Below, one piece after another: positions 35,817-47,094 of a stretch of 64,000 nucleotides of DNA. Position 1 is the stretch's first letter, and the number at the start of each line of letters is the position of its first letter. The stretch is from Stereum hirsutum FP-91666 SS1 (lineage: Eukaryota; Basidiomycota; Agaricomycetes; Russulales; Stereaceae). The stretch spans positions 434,001-498,000 of the forward strand of contig NW_006763150.1 in NCBI RefSeq assembly GCF_000264905.1. The letters run 5' to 3'. The notes below the pieces were generated by a model. That model saw only the letters and a list, made by a program, of their open reading frames with translations, was not told where the DNA came from and searched no databases. Position numbers and translations under genes: made by a program.

Positions 35817-36969
35817 AGACGAGACTGTAGTGGCCTCACAAAACTTCGGGTGGTCAGGTAGAGGGGCTGGTCATAAAGTGGCATAGACACGGTCACGGTG
35901 GGAGGTACTTATTGAGCAGCTTTGAGACGCTGGCCGCTCGTGTGTTTGTTTTGTTGCGTGTGCTTGTTGTCGTCCTTGACCTTTTCTCGGTTTTTTTTGG
36001 ATCTGTTGTGCTTTTTTCTATTCGGGTTTGTCGTCACTATATATACATGATGATGATAATCTCACCTGTACCATGACCTTCTCACTCGCTCACGACCTGA
36101 AACGTTTCGCTTGACTTGCGTTACTCTCGGGATCCGTCACGGTCTCATCCATATCGAAGAGCAGTACTAGTGTGGCGTGTGGCGCAAGTAAGTTATTGAA
36201 GCTCCCGGTGAACTGGCGCCCAAGGTGCAGGAGTAGACGGGCCGGAGACGCCAATTGCAAGCAGGTTTGGTTCGTCTCGAGGCTCTCCATCATCGTCTGC
36301 GTAACCTCCCGCTATATCTGCGCTCGCTGAGAGCAGACCATGTCTGCCAAACGAGACTCAGTACTCAGTCGACGCAGCACTCTATACTCTAGAAAGGGTC
36401 AGAGGTTCGACAGCTCCGACTTTGGTTCGGCTGATCACGGTGTCCCAAACCAAATTTTCTGGGGCCACTTTTGGATGTCTTCCTAACGATCCTTCACGAG
36501 CATTCCTTCCGAACGTAAAGTTGCGCCCCCGCTCCCGCCTTGCTACAATACCGCGGATGTACCCAGACCCGTACAGGATGGTCATCGGCATCGCCAAGGC
36601 CCAATGATTGCTACTGATACACTGCTCTGTATTTGGGCGGCTCATCACCCAGCTTCAGCATCTCCTTACACAACACCGACAGACACTAGCAGTGGCTATG
36701 TGGCCTTGATGATAACGTCCCGCTGCACCACCGCAGTTTCCGTATCATCTGATGTGTATCGTCCATTCAGCCAACGACGTTCTCACCCGTTGTCGATTAC
36801 GGGAGTCTGCCACACAAAACTATCGTCGACATCAAGGCATTAGCACTGTGTGGCGCTGTGTCAGGGAGGGCCTCAAATACGCACGCTGAGGGGACTCGCG
36901 CAGGCGCTCTTTCTTCGTCCCTCCCGCAATCCCTTGCCCTCCGTTGAAGCTCCTCGTACTACGAGATTT
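35817..36969. other. Intergenic region with first copy of a diverged direct repeat
   Basis: 1.15 kb between two plus-strand genes. The first part is the 3' flank of the 33798 gene and carries repeat copy A (35921-36280). The rest shows short frames only. Confidence 0.5.
35921..36280 (+). repeat. Diverged direct repeat, copy A
   Basis: Matches copy B (38394-38790) in the same orientation. Shared blocks in order include TTGAGACG, GTGCTTTTTTC, TTCGGGTTTGT, TATATATACA, GATGATAATCT, ACGACCTGAA, GTTACTCTCGGG, GTGTGGCGTGTGGCGCAA, AAGTTATTGAA, GGCGCCCAAG and GGGCCGGAGACG. Starts about 105 bases after a stop codon. Confidence 0.8.
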
Positions 36970-38292
36970 ATGACTGCTGTTCTATTACACTTATTCGGTC
37001 TTGTTTATGCGATATTATGCTTCACGGCTGCCCCTTGTACTCAGGCGGAATCTGTCAATCGTACCATTGACGACGAGTACGGCGATTCCATCGGCGGAGG
37101 CAATGTGCAGTACACACCGTCAGATGAGTGGGGGCAGGGATCTACATGTACTGGATGTTCAGCCACGCCAGATAAGAGGTCCGCCTTCGACGGTACATGG
37201 CATGACGCTACGCACGACTCTCAACGACCTACGGATAAGACGGTCAATATCACTTTCCATGGTCAGTTTATGCTACTTATGCACATGTGAGTTGACCTAT
37301 GCTGACGCATATCTTAGGAACAGCTGTATATGTGTACTTCATTCTCGATGACAACACCGCCTCAGGGATCACCACCGTCACGAACTTGAGCATTACGGTG
37401 GACGGGCAGAGCGCCACACCGTTCGTGTTTACTCAGAGTGGCGCAGACGATTATGTTTACAATGCGTTGGTGTATTCCTCTCTGAATATGCAACTGCAAG
37501 ACCACATCGTCCTACTCTCCTCGAGGGGAGACCAATCTCCGTCGTTATTGTTATTTGATTACGCAGTCTACACGTGAGCCATTTGCACTTCAGCTAGTAA
37601 CATCAAAGGCCCATCAAAGCATAACTACTGACATAAACTGGTGGTGAAACAGGGATGATGTGGAAGATCCTCAACCGAATACGACATTCACATCGACTTC
37701 ATCTTCATATTCGCAGAGTCCCTCCAGCGTGGTCCTTCCGGCTCCGACACCACACTCCAAACGAGCACCAGTAGGCGTGATTACCGGAGGTGTTGTCGGC
37801 GGAATATCGATCATCTTTCTGGTAGCACTATCTATCTTCTTGCTACGCGCTCAGCGCCGCCGCAGAAGCCGGCGAGATCCATACATCCCCGAGAGGATGC
37901 TGGTCGATAGGTACCTCGAACCAGCGCCAAGTTCCGCGCCACTCATGTCTTCAACTCTTCCAGCTCTAACAGTACCATCCCAAGTCGCTGCCCTGGAGAG
38001 CAAGGTCAAGGCGTTGCAGGGAGCGGCCGGCTCGAGGGACGGATTTCTGAGAAGAGAGGTTGCGGCGGGCCAGAGCGACACACCATCTAGTGTTGGGATT
38101 CATGGACAGGGAGTTACGGCGACGTCAGGTGTTTCTGGGTCCAGAGGGAGCAGTGCAGACGACGATATAAGAGAGCAAGTTGCTGGGATGCAAATTGAGA
38201 TCGCACGGCTCCGTTCTATGCAGCGTCATCAGGAGGCAAGGCTTGACGGGGAGATAGAGATGCCACCTGAATACAGCGATAGCGGGCGGTAG
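36970..38292 (+). CDS. Secreted/single-pass membrane protein, Agaricomycete family
   Basis: The start is the ATG at 36970, chosen because it begins a signal peptide (TAVLLHLFGLVYAILCF...TQA). The ectodomain follows with NRTIDDEYGDS, CTGCSATPDKRSAFDGTWHD and, after an intron (about 37287-37317), GTAVYVYFILDD. A second intron (about 37575-37651) leads to a Ser/Thr-rich stalk and one membrane helix, VGVITGGVVGGISIIFLVAL (about 37770-37845), followed by a basic stop-transfer RRRRSRR. The cytoplasmic tail contains a predicted coiled coil (VAALESKVKALQ, then MQIEIARLRSMQRHQ). This signal-ectodomain-helix-coil layout, with the Cys-x-x-Cys and GTWHD elements, recurs as a family in mushroom genomes; its role is unknown, though a surface sensor or wall-linked receptor is plausible. 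Confidence 0.75.
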
Positions 38293-38869
38293 ATCTTGAG
38301 AAAATATGAGTGATAGCTTCCTTGTGGGTGACGCCGTTTGCAGAGAGGGCGGTGTTATAATGGCAATAAGCTGTGAGGAGCTTCTTGACATGAGTTGAGA
38401 CGTCCGCTCGAGCGTGCTTGCTGTTATCTGTGCTTTTTTCCTCTTCGGGTTTGTTCTCAATATATATACACAATGTGATGATAATCTGACCTGTACATTG
38501 CTCTGCCCACTTGCTTACGACCTGAAGTGTTTCATCAGGCTCTCGTTACTCTCGGGCTTCGTCATGGCCTCATCTCATAAACTCGGCCATCATATATGGG
38601 ATATCGAGGCCTGATTTATAAACATGGTTCGCTGTGAGCAGATCTCACTGTCGGTGTGAGCGTGCTGGTAGTTGTTTTCGGTGTGGCGTGTGGCGCAAAC
38701 AAGTTATTGAAACTCCCGGTGAGTCGGCGCCCAAGTTGCAGGTGGCCGGGCCGGAGACGTTTCCGATGGCAAGGGTTTGGTTTGTGTCGCTGTGTTGAAC
38801 TTGCCACCGTCACCATCATCGTGGAGCCCTTGCCTTCTGCATCCTCTCTCATACCTCACCTCCACAATA
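38293..38869. other. Intergenic region with second copy of the direct repeat
   Basis: 577 bases: 3' flank of the membrane protein gene, repeat copy B, and the leader of the FunK1 gene. No gene seen. Confidence 0.5.
38394..38790 (+). repeat. Diverged direct repeat, copy B
   Basis: Same-orientation partner of 35921-36280, with an extra stretch of roughly 90-100 bases in its middle (about 38575-38675). Starts about 102 bases after the stop codon of the preceding gene, nearly the same offset as copy A. Confidence 0.8.
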
Positions 38870-41605
38870 TGTTGAGAAAAGAGGATACCCATCGCACCAT
38901 TGCGCTCACAGTAAGAGCCGACGTCGAAGATGCCATGTGCTTTCATACATTCATAGACACGCCTAGTCACACTTCGTCGACACGTTCTTCCCAAAGAACT
39001 CTCCCCTTCTCGAACCTGTCGTCAATCACATTTTCAGCCAAATCAAGAGGCGAAAGCTATGGAGCTCGAGCGATAATGCGTGGAAAGGTCTACCAAAGAA
39101 GCCTGAGAGCGAATCCGAACTCTACACGCCTTTGACCGCCATCTTGCAGGAGATCACTCGAATGGCCCTTCAATTTTGCAGGACCTACAATCATGGATAT
39201 CCCTCTTCCATCACCTGGAACGACGAGCACAGCAAGAACATCCCGTCACCGTTCGCCCTGGACACCAGACCAGATATTGTCGCGTCTTTCATGGAGAAGA
39301 CTTCGTGGCGATTCCTCCATGTTATCCTTGTGATGAAGAAGGCGAGATATCTCGCCGCTGCCTCCAATGTCTTCCGACTTCTACAATATATCCGTACGGC
39401 ATTGGAGGAACAAGTGGATCGGCGTTTTATGTTTGGGATAATGTTCGGAAAAGGTGATCTCAGTATATGGCTTGTAGACCGTTCTGGCGCTATGGCATCG
39501 GAAACCTTCGATATCCACGAGGTTTGATTTTTTGGATTCCTTCAAACTTCCATGCTCCGCTCCTAATCACTTTTAAAACAGACCCGGAGCAGTTCATTCG
39601 TATCATTGTTGGTCTGACCCTCCTCCCTCCCACCGACCTTGGGTGGGACCCTACCATACAGATCTACGTCCCGCCAGAAATTCCTGGCCATGGTCAATAT
39701 GGTTCTGGTCGGTATTCGTACGAGGCTGGAGAAAACTCTAGTATTGCTCCTATAGACTCGACATATAATCGTATGTGGGTTGTCTCCATGAACAGACCGC
39801 TCACGAACGGCGCGTCCGATCTGGATCAGGAGACATTTGTACTCTATCATGCTCTCAGCTTGGCTCGTGCGGAAGTCCTTTGTGGTCGTGCTACACGAAT
39901 ATGGCTGGCCTGGAAGCTCACTGACATGGATCTCCCTGTCAAGGAGCGAACGGTAGGATTTGTCTGAGTAAATTATCCCTGTGGGCGCGTCATGACTGAT
40001 AGTATCTTAGGCCTACGTGTTCAAGGATGTGTGGCGAGATGAACGGCGGGGTTTGGAAGGCGAGCTGTACGCCAAGGCATTCGTGAACGGCAACAGTGGC
40101 GACGGCATCGCGAAGGTCCACCCGTTCGGTACTGTTCATGTCGGCCACGAAGTCGATGATACGCTGAACCTCATTCGCAAGAAGGTCCCAGTTCAAGGTA
40201 AGGTCATCAGACTACTCCCCAATCGTAGTGCCAACGACAAACGAATCGCTCTATTCGGCTATGAGGCCCCTTTGCTTGATGACATTATACACCCGTGGCC
40301 GCAAAATTTGTACAACCTCGGGGCGGACCATCAATCACCGTACAATCGGATTCATTCTCGTCTAGTAATGTCGACATTTGGATGGTCGATTCGCTATTTC
40401 AAGTCGTTGCCAGAAGTTATGGGCGTCATGCGTGACGCTATTGCCGGTAAGATCGTGCTTGACCTTTCTATGCCCTTCTTACTTCTTACCCTATCTTCCC
40501 CAGGCCATCAGTTCATGTATAAACAGGGCGTTCTCCATCGCGATATAAGCTATGGCAATATCTTGATCGTTCCACATGGTAAGGTCGGAAATCGGGGCGT
40601 GCTCATTGACCTCGACTTTGCAATCGAGTTGGAGACTCATAAACGGAGGAAGGGTGCTGAACGTAGCGTGAGCCAAAGCCCTATTTTATTTCTTTGACAT
40701 ATTAGACACATCCGATCTCAATACCTCCTTCATAGGGAACACTCGCGTTCATGAGCGCCGAGGTTATTTCCGAGTCGAGATACTTTTGCCTGGATCCAGT
40801 GTACAGGAAGGGCTTGAAACGTGATGACGATGATGATGACCAGGATGGCGGCGGCGGCGTCTACGACATCGACAGCGACGACGATGACGACGACGACGGT
40901 GACAGCTCCACATGCAAGAAATCATCCACAACTATGCCAGATTCCGAAGCGTTGAACCCGCATTCCCGTGGCGTGAAGCATCAGCCCATTCACGACTTGG
41001 AATCTTTCTTTTGGGTTCTCTGCTGGTTATGCGTTTACCGTGACGGGCCCGCTCATGAGCGCAGCAACTGGGGCGTTTCCAATGATAGTGCCACGAAACT
41101 TCAGCAAGCTTTGGTTGACGTTTTCGAAACCACGGACCTGTTAAAATTCGCCGAGGCGAAACGTGGGCTAGTGAAGAACGAGGCCTTGTTCGAGACTACG
41201 CTCCTCAAGAACTTCACCGATTTTTGCGCCCCTCTTCGCCGCGAGATCCGCACGCTCTACACAGTGTTAGGTCGTGCATACAAGAACTCCAAACGGTTGA
41301 AGGAGTATCCTGTAGAGTCCCTCTACAGAAAATTCCTTCGACTCTTCGACGCCGCTCAAAAACGTTCCTCAATCGTCAAACACAACACGACTAACGCCGA
41401 CTACATAGCTCACGAGGAAGCTGAGACGCATAGGCGCGAAACGCAGTTGGAAATATGGGCGACACCATCGTCTGACAAGAAACGAAAGCACATGGAGGAT
41501 GAAGAACAAGGTTCGCGGTCTACTCCTGCTGACCACCCTGTAGATGCGCCCGACGTGTTTCCTCCCCGTAAGGCCCGACGACCAAACCACCCATCAGGAC
41601 CCTGA
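38870..41605 (+). CDS. FunK1-type fungal protein kinase
   Basis: The start is the ATG at 38870 (MLRKEDTHRTIALT). A GT...AG intron then joins in frame to SHFVDTFFPKNSPLLEPVV and WKGLPKKPESESELYTPLT, the usual FunK1 N-terminus. The kinase core shows VLHRDISYGNILI (catalytic loop, about 40530-40565) and LIDLDFAIELE (a DLD in place of DFG). GTLAFMSAEV is the activation-segment end, and HDLESFFWVLCWLCVY is the family hallmark. A Lys and Glu for the N-lobe are expected in FKDVWRDERRGLEGELYAKAF. An insert of Asp runs and Gly (40823-40906) separates the activation segment from the hallmark. The C-terminal tail is basic with a PPRKARR-like end. FunK1 kinases are expanded in Agaricomycetes; roles are mostly unknown, and some are linked to multicellular development. 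Stop at 41603-41605. Confidence 0.88.
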
Positions 41606-41940
41606 CATGCGCTCCATCTCGCCGGTTGGACGGTTGTATCGTGCTGTAGAGGACTGTGTGCTCTAAATGTGTACAGCATTATTTAGTATTGCCAGTGGTT
41701 GATTGTTATGATCTGATGAATAAAATGATGATTCTAGCGAGCGTGTGCATGGTACAGGGTTTCAATTTTGTGAGCTCAAACCCAGCGTACTCCGATTGCA
41801 TCTGAGTTTGCCCTGATCGGAGACTGCCGCGCAATGAGTCCAATTGTTTCTTGTTTCTGCCTGTTTCTAGTCACAACCTTCACCGTCTTGCTTCCACCAA
41901 CTCCCATTCCTTGCCCTCTTTCCTGTAGATACTTGCCATC
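41606..41940. other. Intergenic region between two kinase genes
   Basis: 335 bases; 3' flank of FunK1 and leader of the next gene. The last 80 bases are pyrimidine-rich. No gene seen. Confidence 0.5.
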
Positions 41941-43391
41941 ATGTCGTGGTTCACTAGCCGTAGACGTTTGTCGGTACAGGCAGAAGTGCCCTGGCCTGGG
42001 TGGTTGGACGACGAAGCTGCGAAGGCTCTCACCGATCCCTCCAGTGACGACTCATACGCACTGAATCATGATGAACTGAAATGGGTTCATGTACAACCTT
42101 GGCTTTTGTCCAAAGGTTACGACCTCCGCCCGCGGTTCCGTCCAGGCTGGGTTCCTTCCTGGGGTCAATCAGGAGCTCCCCGGCGATCTCGCCACGAAGA
42201 TGCGATCATCCATGGCGTATGTCGCGCATATCATTGCTTGTTTCTGAAGTATATCTCTCATTCTACTTCCCCGCACCTTGTCTGGTCCAGAACGTATATG
42301 CTCCAGTGGTCATGGATGCTGTTCGAAGAGCTGATGGACGGAGAGTCCTCATCAAGCGAGTATCGTTAGCTCATGGTGGCCGAGACGTCGCAATCCTCGA
42401 ATATCTGGCTTCCAAGGGACGCGCGAGCGACCCACGAAATCATACCATCCCGCTCCTGGATGTTATTCGCACCCCCCCCTTCCGATGTCTTTTTTATGGT
42501 GTTTCCATTATTCAAAGATATCACGTTACCGGAGTTCGACACATTGGGCGAGGGCATAGACTTCATGGACCAGTCGTTGGAAGTATGTGCATTCGTATAT
42601 CCCTGCTCATCGAGCGCTACTGATTACATCCCAATCTTACGCAGGGTCTCGTATTTCTGCATGAACATCGTGTTGCTCATAGGTGCGTACTGTTTGATCT
42701 ACGACAGCAGGATATAATATAATGCTGCCCCAACCTGACTGGATTTTTCAGAGATTGCAGTATAACTAACATCGTTATGGATTCCAAGAAAATGTACCCT
42801 CGAGGATTACATGCGGACGCATCCCTGGACGCGCAGGGCCGAATGCTATCGGGCGCTCGCACGCGAACTCAGGCCGGCGGTGTGAAGTACTATTTCATCG
42901 ACTTCGGTGAATCCATTCTATTTGCTGCCGACGAAGACGCACGGATAAAGGAACCCTCAAAGGCCAGTATACATGCTCCAGAAACTCGCGCAAACCAAAT
43001 AATGCCGTACGATGCCTTCAAACCCGACATCTATACGCTTGGGAAAACTTTTCAGGAACAACTCATTGAGGTTCCCTTCTTTCACTCTTTATTGTCTTGT
43101 ATCTTTGGGTTGACTCTTTCCTCTTTTCTACTCGGAGGGTAGGAGTTCGTGGGCGATTTCGGCGCGTTCAAGCCACTCATCGAAAGCATGATACAAATCA
43201 ATCCCGACGAACGGCCGACCGCTGCTCAAGCCTTGGATCAATTGCGAACAATCTCTTCCGCATTTTCTCGCACAGACCGACACAGAAGAGCGCATTGGAA
43301 GCGTTATCATGATCCTTGGACAGCTCCTGTAGCGGATGCAGTCCATATGATCAGCGAAGTCCTGTGGGTCCTTCGAACGTGGAAGTGGTGA
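41941..43391 (+). CDS. Fungal protein kinase-like protein
   Basis: The start is the ATG at 41941 (MSWFTSRRRLSVQAEVPWPG). Spliced segments give VYAPVVMDAVRRADGRRVLI (beta-3 lysine in VLIKRV), VFFMVFPLFKDI (hinge), and LVFLHEHRVAHRDCSITNI. The HRD and the following Asn are intact across an intron. YYFIDFGES supplies DFG, and APETRANQIMPYDAFKPDIY the APE and the helix-F Asp. The last exon INPDERPTAAQALDQL is a normal kinase C-lobe end. All catalytic elements are present, unlike the degenerate gene at 2455-4140. About six introns. The stop is at 43389-43391, after LRTWKW. It follows FunK1 directly on the same strand but belongs to a different kinase group. Substrate unknown. Confidence 0.82.
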
Positions 43392-43928
43392 ATTCGTTCT
43401 GAGTTTTCCATCGTCCTTGTATCACATCCTCTGCGACGCGGTGTTCATCCGTAACCATGCTCGCGCCCGTCTTTCACTTTAATATGCATTACTACGCTCT
43501 GGACGTATCTCTACTGTTATACGATACCCTGTCTCGCCGTTTGTTCTCCATCATTGCTTTCTTAGTGCATTATCGCTTTCCTTGTTTTATTTTTACAAAT
43601 GTTATGATTTGATATATGCAATCAGGTTTTGCCTTCGGTTTATGACCGTCACAACCTGTTCCAGTAGAATTTGCGTCTACGTCGACGATGTACCTCAGCG
43701 GACCAGCGGCGGACGCTCGTATTGACTAAGACCGTGTCTCGCGTTCGTACTCGCAACTTCACTGCTCTTGTTCCATCATGGCATCTGACGTTCCTGAGCG
43801 AAAATGTGAAGTTCATGACGAATAGAATATGCCAACAACTAGCAAAAACACCCAATTAATGAAATACAGTACAATCCGCGCTCCTCAAATCTTACCCTTC
43901 CCCTCACAATCTAAACCCGAATCAAAGC
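43392..43928. other. Intergenic region between convergent genes
   Basis: 537 bases between the kinase stop and the MFS permease stop; 3' UTRs of both. No gene seen. Confidence 0.5.
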
Positions 43929-46401
43929 TCATCTGACCTTCACGTCCTCGACGCTACTTCCCTCATCTCCTCTCGCACTTACACCATCACCCCCAATGAT
44001 CCCGATCCCCTTTACCCCACCCCCGTTCTCATCGTTCTCCCGCGCCACTTCGGCGATATGGGCTTCCCGTTTATCGCGCCTGACGAAGAGGACGATGAGG
44101 GCTGTACCGACGATGTTGGCGGCCCAGAAGGCGGTGGTGACTTTGTATCCTAGTGGCTGGAAGAGGAGAGAGCAATATTTTAGATCGAGAAGAAGAGAGG
44201 AAAAGGTAAAGATGGGGAGGAGAACGAAGACATACGTAATGTGGTGCCTTCGAGGAGGGGAACAAGAGGTTGGGCACCCACGCGTTGAAGACATACGAAG
44301 CCTGCCCATCCACAACTGATATTAGTCTCATCATCTCCAAAACCGAACGACCTCGTCGCATAGATGACAGACTAAAAACATACCGTATTTAAGAACCCAA
44401 CCGTGATCGCTCTCCCCTCCGCATTGCCCGACGTCAGCTCATTCGCCCAAGCTAACATCAACGCTCCCGTCGACGTGACCGTGAAATTTAAAAAGAAGCC
44501 CGCAAAGATCGCGTTCTTCGAAGCTGGCCATGAGGCGAGGATGGCGTTTCCGATGAGGGCGACCGTGCCGCCGAAGATGATGACGGGGTAGCGGGTGTTG
44601 AGAGCGTCGGAGACCCAGGAGTAGACTAGGGCCATGACGATTTGGAGGGCGTAGCCGCCGGTGGGGATGATGTTGATCAGGGTTACGTTGGCTGGATGGG
44701 TTTGAAGGATTTGAGGGGAAGGGGAGGAGGAGAAAGGTCAGATCGAGTGGGGAGTAGGTTACAGACAATATAAGACGTACTCTTCCAAGGGGCGGTAGCT
44801 TTGAGCCAGAGGTTCATGTACGCATATGAACTCAACCTGTGAAACAAAAGGGGGCATAATTCAATAGGTATCCTCAACCATACTCTTTGCGAATTAGGCT
44901 TACCCGAGTACGAAACAGGTATAAGGCACGAAGAACGCCCACGGGACCCAGCTCGAGAACCCTTTTTTGAACGTTTGCAGCGAGAATCCAGTAGGCGGTG
45001 CGCGTTTCATTTGTGCCATTCGCTCCTGGGCGATGTCGAGGTGCTTTTGGCGGAGCCACCAGCGAGCGCGGGGATTAGGCTTATTAGGGATATCTGGGAT
45101 GAGGAAGAGGCCTGCAAAGGCGATGGGGACTGTAATTCAAACAAAACAGAATAGGGCTGTGAGAGTTAGGACGGAAGACGAATGATCGCTGAGAACGTAC
45201 GAGAGATGACTCCATCCCTGCGTTTTCGAAACCAGGTGTTGTGTTAGACGCAGACGCAGACGTGGACGTGGATGAAGTAGATTTATAAGCACGTACATAA
45301 TGAAAAGCCATTGCCATCCTGTCAAGCCACCTACTCCGTTCAAATTGGTGTGAACAGCAGCTTGCACTGATTTTGACCCGTGTGATCAGTGGAGTGCAAA
45401 GTATTCAGATAACGCATGTATGACTTACGATATCCGCTGAACTAGTCACACAGGGCAGGCGTGATTGATTGTCAGTATTTGATCTCTTTTGATTCCGGGA
45501 CAAAATATTCACCATCGTTCCTGCAGCCGAAGTCGCTTGAACTAAAATAATTCACGCGAAGAGTCAGCTAGAACAAGACTGCGAGTGATATTTGGAGAAC
45601 TCACAGATGACAGCACGTTTTCCGAGCTCACTTGGGCCATACCAGCTTCCAAGAACCCAGATCATTCCGGGGTAGGATGTGGCCTGAGTGCAGGGTGAGT
45701 ACAAACACAAGCTAGAAGCATAAGAATGAGAGGTAGGGAGAGCACACCTCAGCCATTCCAATGAAGAAACGCAGCGCATATAGTGTTTCGACGTTCTTCG
45801 CAACGGAGCAGCACATGACGAGAACGGTCCATAGAATCTCGCCTATATCTCCGGTAAGTCCAAACGGTCGTCGATGAACGCAGGTAAAAGAGACGCACAA
45901 AATGGCAGCCAGATGGATGGAGAAATTTTGACCATGAGCAAAGTGCCGGGAAATTGACTGAACGAGCAAGTGTGAGTGAAACGAAGTCGCGGTACGAATG
46001 AAGGGCATCGCATACCCGATGACATAGCCGGCAGTGAACATGGAAAGAAGGGTGTTGTACTGGTTCCCAGTGAAGTCGAGGTCCTCCTGCATGCCGCTCA
46101 CGTAACTGTGGCCCAAATTGAGTCAAGAGTCAAGGAAGATTTGGACGGGACACATACGCATTAGCGATGTTGGCCTGGTCGAGATATCTGGTATGCCCCA
46201 AATATCAGCATCTACAACACATAGAAAGCATCTTCGAACGTACTTGATGAAGTATCCCAGACATGCGATGACGAACAAATGCAGGTCGAGCCACTGCACG
46301 AACTTACGCTCATGTTCAGGCTTCTCGTCCCGATCCCAGACAATCCTCGAGATGCGACTCCCTAACGAGCGCTTTTCTGGCACGTTGTCAACTACGCTCA
46401 T
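43929..46401 (-). CDS. MFS permease, anion:cation symporter family (Fen2/Liz1 pantothenate-type)
   Basis: The start is the ATG at 46401. The N-terminus has SRIVWDRDEKPEHERKFVQW and LDLHLFVIACLGYFIKYLDQ, then after an intron ANIANAYVSGMQEDLDF and NQYNTLLSMFTAGYVIG. The YFIKYLDQ.NI.NAYVSGM pattern is the signature of the Liz1/Fen2 branch of the Dal5-like family. Later exons give KNVETLYALRFFIGMAE and ELGKRAVI (substrate-channel helices), then SWVSDALNTRYPVIIFGG. The hydrophilic C-terminus ends SVEDVKVR. At least ten short introns. The family imports pantothenate, biotin, allantoate and similar small carboxylates with H+ at the plasma membrane. It is divergent from the 5-oxoprolinase gene (693 bases between starts), so a role in taking up a carboxylate of that pathway is possible but only inferred. 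Confidence 0.85.
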
Positions 46402-47094
46402 CGTGGCCTGGGTAGTTGTCGGAAGACTGGAGGAAGGAGTTCGGAAGTCCGGAAGGGAGGAGAGAACCTGCTATGGCGGGTCTCACATTCGAGTTTTCAA
46501 GGATATCGGACAGTGGTGAGAGCGGATGAGCACGCCATCGAATCCGGGCCATGACAAGGAAGCTAGAGGGAGGAAAAACCGACTATGCCGATGATAAGAT
46601 TTCCAACACCGTAGATTGACTTGAACGGAGGTGGAGCAACCAAGATAGACAGCCCAACTTTGATTGTGTACATCGCGTTCCTGAAGCTTGCGGGAGGAAA
46701 AACCGGAACATACGAGCTGAGGTATCGTCACCCGTCATATAAATGGCGCAATTGTTGGCAATAATACCGGACATGTCGAGCAAGGCGAGACGCGCATTCG
46801 CGGTACTGGATGCAAAAAAAAATGGCCGAGCCGTCGCCAGTGGGAAGCCGCGGCGGGCTTTTACGGTAATTCCAAGGGGGTGCCTGAACTTCTTAGTGGC
46901 GGTGCTGCTTCGGCTTTGATAATGTTTTCGCTGAGTCAATGCAGCTGTCATTCTCTTACCATCTCGCGTTATCATATTATTCGGATTTTTGCTGGGGAAG
47001 GAACAGGATGGCTCTCCCGAGACCGATGTTTTTTGTGCCAACCTACTTATTCCATCAAAGTGCACCGACGTAGCTCTCCATAATCGCGTTCATC
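46402..47094. promoter_or_regulatory. Divergent promoter region between MFS permease and 5-oxoprolinase
   Basis: 693 bases between the two start codons, which point away from each other; both promoters must lie here. An open minus frame of 160 codons (46583-47065) crosses it but has no domain and no splice context, and I treat it as accidental. Confidence 0.6.

Noticed and set aside
46583..47065. 160-codon minus frame in the divergent promoter
   Set aside because: No domain, no splice partners, and it would occupy the shared promoter of two well-supported genes.
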